Assembly (NCBI GenBank): GCA_046539045.1 | Contig: JBKHHU010000157.1 | Location: 1 to 8,210, forward strand | From: JBKHHU01 sp046539045 | GTDB lineage: Bacteria > Planctomycetota > Phycisphaerae > SM23-33 | Reading direction: 5' to 3' | Length of the DNA: 8,210 bases | Shown here: positions 1-6,426 of the stretch, piece after piece | Layout: the number at the start of each line of letters is the position of its first letter | Position numbering within the stretch: the stretch's first letter is position 1 | The notes under the pieces: model-generated | The model's input: only the letters and a program-made list of their open reading frames with translations | Databases searched by the model: none | What the model was told of the DNA's origin: nothing | Program-made: the position numbers and the translations under genes

Positions 1-2
1 GC

Positions 3-65
3 ATCAGCTCGGACCGCAAACGCGGCTTCTTCGGCCTGCTGAAAGACATGACCGGAGGGCTTTGA
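3..65 (+). CDS. C-terminal end of an unidentified protein (partial)
   Basis: An open frame enters from the left edge and ends at TGA 63-65, giving the last 20 residues (ISSDRKRGFFGLLKDMTGGL). About three quarters of its third codon positions are G or C, as in the real genes here, while the frame starting at base 1 stops by base 42. The tail is basic and then hydrophobic with a Gly-Gly-Leu end. It is too short to assign a family. The gene converges on the leftward pair that begins at 340. The stop codon runs into the 7-bp repeat at 64-84. Confidence 0.55.
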   Translation: MSSDRKRGFFGLLKDMTGGL

Positions 66-84
66 TTGCGGATTGGCGATTGCG
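64..84. repeat. Three adjacent imperfect 7-bp units
   Basis: GATTGCG (64-70), GATTGGC (71-77) and GATTGCG (78-84) lie head to tail, starting inside the stop codon of the left partial gene. The first and third units are identical. This is a short low-complexity tract rather than a mobile element. Similar short repeats often sit just after genes, and no function can be read from it. Confidence 0.5.
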
Positions 85-339
85 CGCCGCGGAGCGCAGA
101 GTCAGGTAGGACGCATCCGCTATCTCACCGCATGGTTGCTGCACTTTATGCGGCCTGCCGACGGTACCGGGAGACGGCGCTTGGTACCCGTGGCCGACAA
201 CCTGCATCCATTCGCGGAGGAGACGGGTCGATGATCCACGCTATTCGCTCGGGCAGCCCGGTGTAGCTATCGGCGCATAAAGCAGGCCCGCCGCTCGTGT
301 TTGGAGCGACGGGCCGATGGTTTGACAGGGTGGAGTTGG
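66..339. other. Convergent intergenic region with several inverted repeats, no convincing gene
   Basis: This 274-nt gap separates two converging transcription units. Visible pairings are: a 5-bp hairpin TGCGC 81-85 with GCGCA 94-98; CCGCAT 128-133 with ATGCGG 148-153; GGTACC 163-168 with GGTACC 183-188 (14-nt loop, with a further GCC/GGC pair beyond a 3-nt internal loop); and CTTTATGCG 144-152 with CGCATAAAG 274-282. The second and fourth pairings share bases, so they are alternatives. The terminator at 285-315 is listed separately. Short open frames exist on both strands but lack ribosome sites and family likeness. Confidence 0.5.
285..315 (-). terminator. Probable intrinsic terminator of the alpha/beta-hydrolase-like gene
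   Basis: GGCCCG-C-CGCTC (285-296) pairs with GAGCG-A-CGGGCC (304-315) through 11 pairs and one C/A mismatch around a 7-nt loop. Read leftward, the stem begins 24 nt after the stop codon at 340-342 and is followed by TGCTTTAT, a short interrupted U-tract. The rightward side has only GATGGTTTGA after it, so leftward action is more likely, although the stem could also help stop transcription from the left partial gene. Confidence 0.7.
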
Positions 340-2094
340 CTATTTCGATCTGGCGGCTTTCAATTCCGCCCGGCGCGGGTCGGGGTCGTGGAGTTTGATC
401 CACGCCTCGGCCAGTTCCTTGTCGGCGATCCACATCATGTGGGGACGCTTTTCAGCGGGGACCTCGGAGTACTCGTGGAAGTAGGACATCGGCTCGCGGT
501 CGAGTTTCAGGCGGGCCTGCAACTCCGCTTCCCGCTTGTCCTTGACCTTCTGGGTCTGCTTCGCTTCGGTCACTTCTTCGGCGGAGGCGTTTACCATGTT
601 CGGCTCGAGGTGGTTCCAGCGGGCGCCCTTCATGCGGGCGACCATCAGCAGCGGGTACAGACCCGGCTGGAACTGGACCACCTGCTTGTGATCCACCGGC
701 ACGCCGTTGAGCACCAACTGCACGCGGACAGCCAGCGAATGCCCGGCAGCGATCTTCGCCGTCGTCGGCTTGTCGACCTTCAGCACCGTGTACGCCAGCA
801 GCGACAGATCCCGCGAGCGGAAGCCCAAGTGCTTGATGCTGATGCCCTGCTCGGTCCCGCCGCGACGGCCGATTTCCTTGTCCTTCAGCGGGGTGATCCG
901 GGCGGTTTTGCCCTCGACGTTGATCTCGTCGTCCGGTTCCGGGCGGAGGTCCTTGTAGGCGGACACGTCTTCCTGCGGATCGGTCTCCAGCGGGAAATTC
1001 AGCGTCCGAGAGACCAGCCACTTCGTCGGGCTCTGTCCGGGCTCGTAGTCGACCACCGGCACGCTGTCGGGCACCTTGTAGTTCTTGGCGGGCTCGATCT
1101 TCGCGAAGCCGTTGGTGGTCGTCTCCGGCGACGGGTCCAGCACGTACGACTCGTCCTTCCGCACCAGCGGGAGGCGCGGCTGTTCGAGCACATCTTCGAT
1201 GGCGAACCGTTCCAGCAGCAGGCCCTTGGTCTTGTCCGCTTTTCGGAGTTTCAGCGGACCGTCGGTGGGGTACCCTTTCTCCGGGAGGCGGAGTTCCAGG
1301 GCCTTGTCCGCGAACACGCTGAGGTAGTCCCACACGTCGTGGCAGCGCACTTTGCCCGGGTGTTCCTTACCGTACCCGCTCGAGCCGTGCGAGTCCACAT
1401 AATCGCCATGCCCCACGCCCGCGGCCACGGCCTGGTGCGGAAGCACATTGGTATTCGCCCGGTAGTTCAGCAGCGACGGCCTGACGTGCTTGGCGTAGGT
1501 TCCGCCCCATTCGGTCTCGCCGTTGACGCTGCAGTGCAGGATCGTGTCGTCCTTGTCGATCTTGCTCCAGTCCGCCATCGGCCAGGTGGGCGTCTCGGCG
1601 TGGTAAGAGATCGTCGCGATGACGCGATCCGGATACGCCCATGCGAGATAGTACGGGAACTTGCCCCGCGAGGATTTGCCGAACGTGATCCACGGGCAGT
1701 GGGCGAATTCCTCGATGCCCGTTTCCTTGGCGATGTGCTTCATGACAGTCGGAGCGTCATCGCGGTGGTGTTCCAGCGGGTGCCCGCGGAAGTAGACGAC
1801 CGCAGCTTCGTGCTCGGCAAGCACCTTGTGCATCCGCGGATGCTCGCCGACGTGCTTGGAATCGCTGTTTTCGGGAATCAGCAGCGCGGCTCGGATCTTC
1901 TTGACGTCCTTCGGTACCCAGACCAGGATGGGCGCCTTGGGTTTGCGTTTGGACTTTTTCGGCTCCGGCCGGAGCTTCTCCGGCAGGTCCAGCGCGTAGG
2001 TCCAGTTCTTCTCGGGTTCGAACTCTGCCGCCACAGTCGGGACCGATATCGCCAGCAGCACGGTCCACAGCGTCAACGTCTTGAATGCCTTCAT
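340..2094 (-). CDS. Secreted alpha/beta-hydrolase-like protein with beta-rich C-terminal module
   Basis: 584 aa. Residues 1-23 form a signal peptide (basic start, hydrophobic LWTVLLAISV, likely cut after VAA), so the protein is exported. Residues 55-270 look like an alpha/beta hydrolase: strand ALLIPE 70-75; strand VVYFRG 99-104; elbow FGKSSRGKF 138-146 followed by YPDRVIATI, typical of the post-nucleophile helix and strand; SVNGETEWG 189-197, where E193 or E195 may be the acid; and GVGHGDY 226-232 with probable catalytic H229. S141 is the likely nucleophile, but the usual Gly two residues on is R143. Residues about 395-505 form a beta-rich module (VQLVLNGVPVDHK, FQPGLYPLL), followed by a charged helical tail. 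An esterase or other hydrolase on carbohydrate is inferred; the substrate is unknown and loss of activity is possible. The start is supported by AAGAAGGGA at 2102-2110, 7 nt before ATG. The gene lies 201 nt downstream of the lyase-like gene. Confidence 0.8.
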   Translation of the reverse strand: MKAFKTLTLWTVLLAISVPTVAAEFEPEKNWTYALDLPEKLRPEPKKSKRKPKAPILVWVPKDVKKIRAALLIPENSDSKHVGEHPRMHKVLAEHEAAVVYFRGHPLEHHRDDAPTVMKHIAKETGIEEFAHCPWITFGKSSRGKFPYYLAWAYPDRVIATISYHAETPTWPMADWSKIDKDDTILHCSVNGETEWGGTYAKHVRPSLLNYRANTNVLPHQAVAAGVGHGDYVDSHGSSGYGKEHPGKVRCHDVWDYLSVFADKALELRLPEKGYPTDGPLKLRKADKTKGLLLERFAIEDVLEQPRLPLVRKDESYVLDPSPETTTNGFAKIEPAKNYKVPDSVPVVDYEPGQSPTKWLVSRTLNFPLETDPQEDVSAYKDLRPEPDDEINVEGKTARITPLKDKEIGRRGGTEQGISIKHLGFRSRDLSLLAYTVLKVDKPTTAKIAAGHSLAVRVQLVLNGVPVDHKQVVQFQPGLYPLLMVARMKGARWNHLEPNMVNASAEEVTEAKQTQKVKDKREAELQARLKLDREPMSYFHEYSEVPAEKRPHMMWIADKELAEAWIKLHDPDPRRAELKAARSK

Positions 2095-2295
2095 GAAAAC
2101 GTCCCTTCTTCGATTCGTCCGCGGGCAATGCGATTGATGTACATTCTGAGCCAGTTGTTAAACGCCCCCGCAGCCGCGGGGTTCCTGTGGGAATGGGTAA
2201 GTGAGGCTTTCGAGCCCAAGTTGGAGAACGTCCCACGCGGACGGGACCGGGCGCGCAGACAGTACGCCCGCGTGCCCGGTCCGCTGTTGTGGGTG
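2095..2295 (-). other. Intergenic gap between the lyase-like and hydrolase-like genes
   Basis: The gap holds the hairpin at 2246-2280, a compact stem CCCCGC 2166-2171 with GCGGGG 2176-2181 (4-nt loop AGCC, followed leftward by GCGTTT, a poor U-tract), and the ribosome site of the downstream gene at 2102-2110. No promoter with recognisable -35 and -10 boxes stands out. Whether the two genes share a transcript cannot be settled from the sequence. Confidence 0.4.
2246..2280 (-). terminator. 11-bp hairpin after the lyase-like gene; attenuator or weak terminator
   Basis: ACCGGGCGCGC (2246-2256) pairs with GCGTGCCCGGT (2270-2280) over 11 bp, including one G-T wobble, with a 13-nt loop. On the leftward transcript it starts 15 nt after the lyase stop codon. 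No U-tract follows (the next bases are CCCGTCCGCG), so it may be an mRNA-stabilising stem or a partial terminator rather than a full one. Confidence 0.4.
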
Positions 2296-4071
2296 CTACT
2301 TCTTTTCCTTCATCCACTTCTCGGCGGCCTGTTTAGCCTTTTCGGTCGGGCCGTCCCACGGTTCGGCAGTGTTGTGCAGGACGAGCCTGCCCTCTTCCAC
2401 CGACACCGTCTGTTTGCCGACGATGAGTTTTTCTCCGTCGGCGCGGGGTTTGGGAGCCTTGTCGTTCTCGGGGATGAAGTGCACCGAATAGGTGACGTCA
2501 CCGGCCTTGATCTGCCGGCCTTCCGGGGCGCCGGGTCCGACCATCACGAGCATCGCCTCGGCTCCGGAATTCCCGGAGAAGTCCACGGCCAGCATGGTTC
2601 CATCGGACGTGGTGGCGGTCGCACAGCCGTCCTGCATGACCTCGAAATGCTTGACCTTCCCGCCCATGGTTCCCCACGCGTAGCGTTTCATGTTGGCGGT
2701 GATCCACAGCGGCCCGATGACCTGCTTCTTGGTGTGTTTGCGCGGGCGGCTGGCCAGGCAGGTCATGACGATATCGCCGGAGTCTTTCCAGCGGTTGCGG
2801 AACATCATGTAGTTGTACTGGTGGTCGACGCTGGCCCGGGGCATGCACTCAGCGGGGTTGACCGGCGTGAGGCCGACCGGCCAGTTGATGAACGCCAGGA
2901 CACTCTGGTGCGGGTACGGGCCGGGCGTGTCGTAGGGATGGCCTTTCTTCGCGTCGTATTCCTTGAAAAACTCATTGTAGAACCACAGGTACGCGGCCTT
3001 CTGAACCGGCGTAGCCGCCCCGAAACCGATGCCGAAATATGCCCCGCCGCTGAGCCCGTCGCGCTGCCACACGTTGTGCGGATAGCCGTCCCGCGAATGG
3101 AAGTGCGGCTTGCCGTCGCGGACGACGGTCCCGAGGATCCATCGCAGGTGCGTCCACTGGGCGTTGGGACGCGGGGTGATGAAGTCCTTGCCCTGCACGT
3201 TCTTCCACGCTTCCAGCGCCTGCAGGAAAATAATGTGGCTGGACATGCTGCCCGTACCGTCGCCTTCGGCGAAGTACCCGCCGTCACCGAAGCCTTCGGA
3301 CAGGTTGCGGATCATCGACTTTTCGCTGGTTTTCAGGAGCTTCTGGGCCTCCTCCCCGGAGATGCCGTTCTTGTCATTGAGAACCGCCAGCAGCGCCATG
3401 GCGCCACCGCCGACCTGCATGCCCCAGTGGTTGCTCCGCGGATGGAGCCGACTGCCGCGGACCAGCTCGGCCAGCGACATGTTCTTGCCTTCGTTGTATT
3501 GCGCGATCTCCTTGGCGATCTTCTCCCGGTAGTCCTCATCCCAGCCGTCGTAGCAGAGGTCGTACCCTACGGCGTACCAGCCCAGGGAGGGCCCGGCCCG
3601 CAGCGCACCGCTGGGATTGCGGAAGCTGTAGCGCTTGTCCATCCCGCGCCAGCCTGCCAGGGCGGCGTCCATGGCCTTCCTGCCGAGGTCGGCGTAATGC
3701 TTGTCCTGCGTGATCTGGTACAGCAGGCCGTACCCGGCTACGTGGGAGATCGTGAACGTGCCCGACGCCAGCGAGTCGGCGGGATTTTCCACGTTCGGTC
3801 CGCCACCGTGGCCCATTTCCCCGGGCATGCTCCTGCCGTCGCTCCCGTTGAGCCGCTCGCGCAGCTCCTTCAGGATCGCTTTGCCCTCGGGTGTCTGGGC
3901 CTTCTTGCGAAGCGCCGGCAGGTCGCTCTCGCGGAAGAGTAATCGCGGGTGTTCGCCTGCCTTGGGCGGGGTATGGCCTTTGATTTCCGCCGGCCAGGGC
4001 TCCTGGGCGACGGCCAGCGACGTCAACGACAGAACGAGAACGGAAATGAGCAGCGAGCGCAGATGAATCAT
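2296..4071 (-). CDS. Secreted heparinase II/III-like polysaccharide lyase family protein
   Basis: 591 aa. The start at 4071 is chosen over an in-frame ATG at 4119 because AAGGAG (4079-4084) lies 7 nt upstream and the protein then opens with a clean signal peptide (MIHLRSLLISVLVLSL, likely cut after AVA at 22). KAGEHPRLLF at 37-46 followed by a charged helix is typical of the N-terminus of heparinase II/III and alginate-lyase-like proteins. A helical toroid-like region runs to about 400, with SNHWGMQVGGG 213-223 (the Asn-His pair is a candidate active-site element), GGYFAEGDG 264-272 and HSRDGYPHNVWQRDG 325-339. From about 415 a beta-rich domain begins (YNYMMFRNRW), as in the C-terminal sheets of this superfamily. 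Elimination cleavage of an acidic polysaccharide outside the cytoplasm is inferred from the family; the substrate is unknown and a non-lyase DUF relative remains possible. It is the first gene of the leftward pair and diverges from the DUF4914-like gene. Confidence 0.78.
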   Translation of the reverse strand: MIHLRSLLISVLVLSLTSLAVAQEPWPAEIKGHTPPKAGEHPRLLFRESDLPALRKKAQTPEGKAILKELRERLNGSDGRSMPGEMGHGGGPNVENPADSLASGTFTISHVAGYGLLYQITQDKHYADLGRKAMDAALAGWRGMDKRYSFRNPSGALRAGPSLGWYAVGYDLCYDGWDEDYREKIAKEIAQYNEGKNMSLAELVRGSRLHPRSNHWGMQVGGGAMALLAVLNDKNGISGEEAQKLLKTSEKSMIRNLSEGFGDGGYFAEGDGTGSMSSHIIFLQALEAWKNVQGKDFITPRPNAQWTHLRWILGTVVRDGKPHFHSRDGYPHNVWQRDGLSGGAYFGIGFGAATPVQKAAYLWFYNEFFKEYDAKKGHPYDTPGPYPHQSVLAFINWPVGLTPVNPAECMPRASVDHQYNYMMFRNRWKDSGDIVMTCLASRPRKHTKKQVIGPLWITANMKRYAWGTMGGKVKHFEVMQDGCATATTSDGTMLAVDFSGNSGAEAMLVMVGPGAPEGRQIKAGDVTYSVHFIPENDKAPKPRADGEKLIVGKQTVSVEEGRLVLHNTAEPWDGPTEKAKQAAEKWMKEKK

Positions 4072-4301
4072 AATCGATCTCCTTGGGTTGGTTCCACGTG
4101 ATTTCCAGAACTGAAACACCGCCTGTGCGCAGAAGTAGCTGAAAATTTCTCAACCAGCGAATCCGGCGGACCGGCTGGGGCGGGGCACGCATCGTTGGCG
4201 GGGGAGATTGTCCCACGCTTCGGCCGGGTCACAAATGGGCAACCGCTCAACAGGCGGTGCAGAAAGCCCAGGTTTTCTCTGTTTTGCCTGGCCGAGTGAG
4301 C

Positions 4302-4307
4302 TATTAT
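4302..4307 (+). promoter_or_regulatory. Possible -10 element (TATTAT) for the DUF4914-like gene
   Basis: TATTAT matches TATAAT at five of six positions and sits 88 nt before the start codon in an AT-richer stretch. The -35 box is poor: at 17-nt spacing the hexamer is CTGTTT, and the better TTGCCT (4284-4289) is only 12 nt away. This is a weak prediction. Confidence 0.25.
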
Positions 4308-4326
4308 GCTAAGCCAACTTTTGTGA

Positions 4327-4338
4327 ACGCTGTAGCGT
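4327..4338. promoter_or_regulatory. Short palindrome, possible operator
   Basis: ACGCT-GT-AGCGT has 5-bp arms around two central bases. It lies 20 nt downstream of the candidate -10 and 56 nt before the DUF4914-like start, a place where a bound repressor could block transcription. As RNA the loop is too tight for a good hairpin, so a DNA-protein site is more plausible. It could also be chance. Confidence 0.25.
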
Positions 4339-4394
4339 CTGTCCCTACGAGCAACAGCAGGAAATAGCTACTACGTAATCTGGAGTGACATAAT

Positions 4395-6284
4395 ATGAAG
4401 GCTCGCGATTTTCTGAACAAAGCTGGTTTGCCGGAAGGCGTGGCGCAGATTCTGCGTAACGCCAAGTCGGTGACCGTGGCACGCGGGATCAAGGATCTGG
4501 AAGACCTGGCCTGTGGCCAGCCCGGTCGACGATCGACGACGGTATCGTACGAACTGCCCGACGGTTCGAAAGTGGAAGAAGTCGATGTGGTCCGCCTCGA
4601 AAACGGTATCGGTGCCAACTACCGCGAAGCCTACATGCGTCGCCGCGACCCGCACTGCATGGTCGTTGCCGATAGCAAACCGTCGGACAAGGAGCGGTTC
4701 GAAGATCGGTTCGGCTACGACTTCAAGGACCTGAAGCAGGAAACGTTCTCGTGGTTGGAGAAACAGGACCTGGCCGTGTTTGCCTTTGAAATGGGTCAGC
4801 TGGGGCTGGGTGCCGACGCGATGGCGGTTTGTCCTGTCAATGCAGGCTTCTTTGCCTTCGGGCTGGGGCTTCTGCAGGGGGCGGTGGATATCGAGACCCT
4901 GGGCCGCAATTTCGAGCCGTCGACGATCATCTACGTGGCCCCGCCGTTCCGGCACACCCACTTCGAGGGAAAGCAGGTTGTCGTGCACGAGCGTTCCGAC
5001 GTTCACGAGATCTTCTCATACAACCTGTATCCCGGTCCCAGCGCCAAAAAGGGCGTGTACGGGGCGCTGATCGAACTGGGCGAGCAGGAGGGATGGGTCA
5101 CCGCCCACTGTTCGGCTGTCCAGGTGATGACCCCGTATGACAACCTGGTGACCTTCATGCACGAAGGGGCCAGCGGCGGGGGCAAAAGTGAAATGCTGCA
5201 ACAACCGCACCGCCTACCGGATGGCCAACTGCTGATGGGCCACAATATTCTTACCGACGAGAGACGGTATCTGGAAATCCCGCGGACATGCGATCTGTTC
5301 CCGGTCTGCGACGACATGGCGCTCTGCCATCCCTCGCTTCAGAAGGCGGACGGCAAGCTGGCCGTCACCGATGCCGAAAGCGGCTGGTTTGTTCGGGTCG
5401 ATCACATCGGTGCATACGGCACGGATCCGGATCTGGAGCGTCTGACGGTGCACCCGGAGGATTCGCTGCTGTTCCTGAATATCCGAGCGGTCGAGGGCGG
5501 CACGGGCCTGATCTGGGAGCATGTCGAGGATGCGCCGGACCAGCCTTGCCCCAACCCGCGGGTTGTCGTCCCGCGCAATGCCGTCCCCAACGTCGTCAAG
5601 GGCAGTGTGGAAGTGGATATTCGTTCCTTCGGCGTGCGCACCCCTCCCTGCACACGCGAGAAGCCGACTTACGGTATCATCGGCATGTTCCACATTCTTC
5701 CGCCCGCTTTGGCGTGGCTGTGGCGTCTGGTGGCCCCCCGCGGGCACGCCAACCCCAGCATCGTGGACACCAAAGCGATGACCAGTGAAGGCGTCGGAAG
5801 CTACTGGCCGTTCACTATCGGCAGGAAAGTCGCCCAGGCCAACCTGCTGCTGCGGCAGTTCCAGCACACCAGGAACACCCGCTATGTGCTGACGCCGAAC
5901 CAGCATATCGGTGCCTGGAAAACCAGTTTCATGCCCCAGTGGCTCACGCGGGACTACCTTGCCCGCCGCGGCATGGCGCCGTTCCGGGCCGAACAGGTCA
6001 CCGAATCGCGCTGTGCCCTGCTCGGATACGCCCTGCAGAACATGCGCATCGAAGGCCACTGGATTCACCACTGGTTCCTTGAGGTCGACACCCAGCCGGA
6101 AGTCGGACCTGAAGCCTACGACGAAGGAGCCCGAATCCTCCGAGACTTCTTCCACCGGGAACTGCGCAAATACCTCCAGCCGGAACTTGATTCGGTCGGA
6201 AGAGAAATTATCGAATGCTGCCTCTCGGACGGAACCGTTGAGGATTACGAGAAGCTCATGGCTGGGATGGAAGCCTCCGACTGA
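4395..6284 (+). CDS. DUF4914-like P-loop protein, possibly PEPCK/HPr-kinase-related
   Basis: 629 aa, no signal peptide or membrane segment, so cytoplasmic. I recognise the overall sequence as DUF4914-like, a family of roughly this length without assigned function. A clear Walker A loop GASGGGKS lies at 258-265 and continues SEM, close to the GxSGxGKSE loop of HPr kinase and the GxSGxGKT loop of PEP carboxykinase. Other likely conserved blocks are VAPPFRHTHFEGKQVV around 180-195, DDMALCHPSL 306-315, TDAESGWFVRVDHI from 325 (comparable in place to the metal-binding acidic kinase-2 loop), SFGVRTPPCTREKPTYG near 412-428, a Trp-rich LPPALAWLWRL, then TSEGVGSYWPF and TPNQHIGAW. Nucleotide-dependent phosphoryl transfer or carboxykinase-like chemistry is inference; no substrate can be named. 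The start is fixed by GGAG at 4382-4385. The gene stands alone as a transcription unit, closed by the terminator at 6351-6390. Confidence 0.85.
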   Translation: MKARDFLNKAGLPEGVAQILRNAKSVTVARGIKDLEDLACGQPGRRSTTVSYELPDGSKVEEVDVVRLENGIGANYREAYMRRRDPHCMVVADSKPSDKERFEDRFGYDFKDLKQETFSWLEKQDLAVFAFEMGQLGLGADAMAVCPVNAGFFAFGLGLLQGAVDIETLGRNFEPSTIIYVAPPFRHTHFEGKQVVVHERSDVHEIFSYNLYPGPSAKKGVYGALIELGEQEGWVTAHCSAVQVMTPYDNLVTFMHEGASGGGKSEMLQQPHRLPDGQLLMGHNILTDERRYLEIPRTCDLFPVCDDMALCHPSLQKADGKLAVTDAESGWFVRVDHIGAYGTDPDLERLTVHPEDSLLFLNIRAVEGGTGLIWEHVEDAPDQPCPNPRVVVPRNAVPNVVKGSVEVDIRSFGVRTPPCTREKPTYGIIGMFHILPPALAWLWRLVAPRGHANPSIVDTKAMTSEGVGSYWPFTIGRKVAQANLLLRQFQHTRNTRYVLTPNQHIGAWKTSFMPQWLTRDYLARRGMAPFRAEQVTESRCALLGYALQNMRIEGHWIHHWFLEVDTQPEVGPEAYDEGARILRDFFHRELRKYLQPELDSVGREIIECCLSDGTVEDYEKLMAGMEASD

Positions 6285-6350
6285 TTCTGCGATGAACAGG
6301 CTCAAAGCCTGCGAGCCCGCGGGGGTGGTTCCATCGCGATGAATCCCCAT

Positions 6351-6390
6351 ACGAAGAACGCCTCGCATATTCGTGCGAGGCGTTCTTCGT
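6351..6390. terminator. Strong bidirectional terminator between converging genes
   Basis: A perfect 17-bp stem: ACGAAGAACGCCTCGCA (6351-6367) and its exact complement at 6374-6390, with a 6-nt loop TATTCG. It lies 66 nt after the DUF4914-like stop and 36 nt past the exchanger stop, so it can serve both strands. The rightward arm ends in TTCTTCGTTGT, giving a U-rich end in that direction. The leftward flank is ATGGGG, so leftward efficiency may be lower. A smaller hairpin AGGCT 6298-6302 / AGCCT 6306-6310 precedes it. Confidence 0.85.
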
Positions 6391-6426
6391 TGTCACTGTC
6401 CTCTCCTATGCATCTGCCAGCGTTTC

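Larger units (their letters stand above)
4072..4394. promoter_or_regulatory. Divergent intergenic region between lyase-like and DUF4914-like genes
   Basis: This 323-nt region must hold the promoters of both divergent genes. It contains AAGGAG (4079-4084) for the leftward gene, GGAG (4382-4385) 9 nt before the rightward ATG, a 10-bp inverted repeat (CACCGCCTGT 4117-4126 and ACAGGCGGTG 4250-4259), a 7-bp repeat AGCTATT 4299-4305 with AATAGCT 4363-4369, and a short palindrome at 4327-4338. The stretches around 4105-4155 and 4260-4394 are more AT-rich than the coding DNA, as expected for promoters. No convincing small gene is seen. Confidence 0.6.

Noticed and set aside
66..266. Short rightward frame with a TTG start directly after the left partial gene
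   Set aside because: It merely continues the same frame past a stop, in a region full of inverted repeats, without a ribosome site or recognisable protein.
301..3942. Rightward open frame of 1213 codons antisense to both secreted-protein genes
   Set aside because: It has a repetitive Arg/Val/Leu/His/Gly-rich composition typical of the complement of GC-rich genes, no ribosome site, and runs through a terminator and an intergenic gap. The leftward frames have signal peptides, family motifs and ribosome sites.
4072..4119. 16-residue N-terminal extension of the lyase-like protein from ATG 4119
   Set aside because: It would bury the signal peptide behind a polar stretch and ignore the well-spaced AAGGAG before ATG 4071.
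4068..4250. Leftward 60-codon frame in the divergent intergenic region
   Set aside because: It overlaps the lyase ribosome site and start, has no ribosome site of its own, and its composition is unconvincing.
5214..6368. Leftward open frame of 384 codons antisense to the DUF4914-like gene
   Set aside because: Low-information translation with no ribosome site; it starts inside the terminator. The rightward frame is clearly the conserved one.
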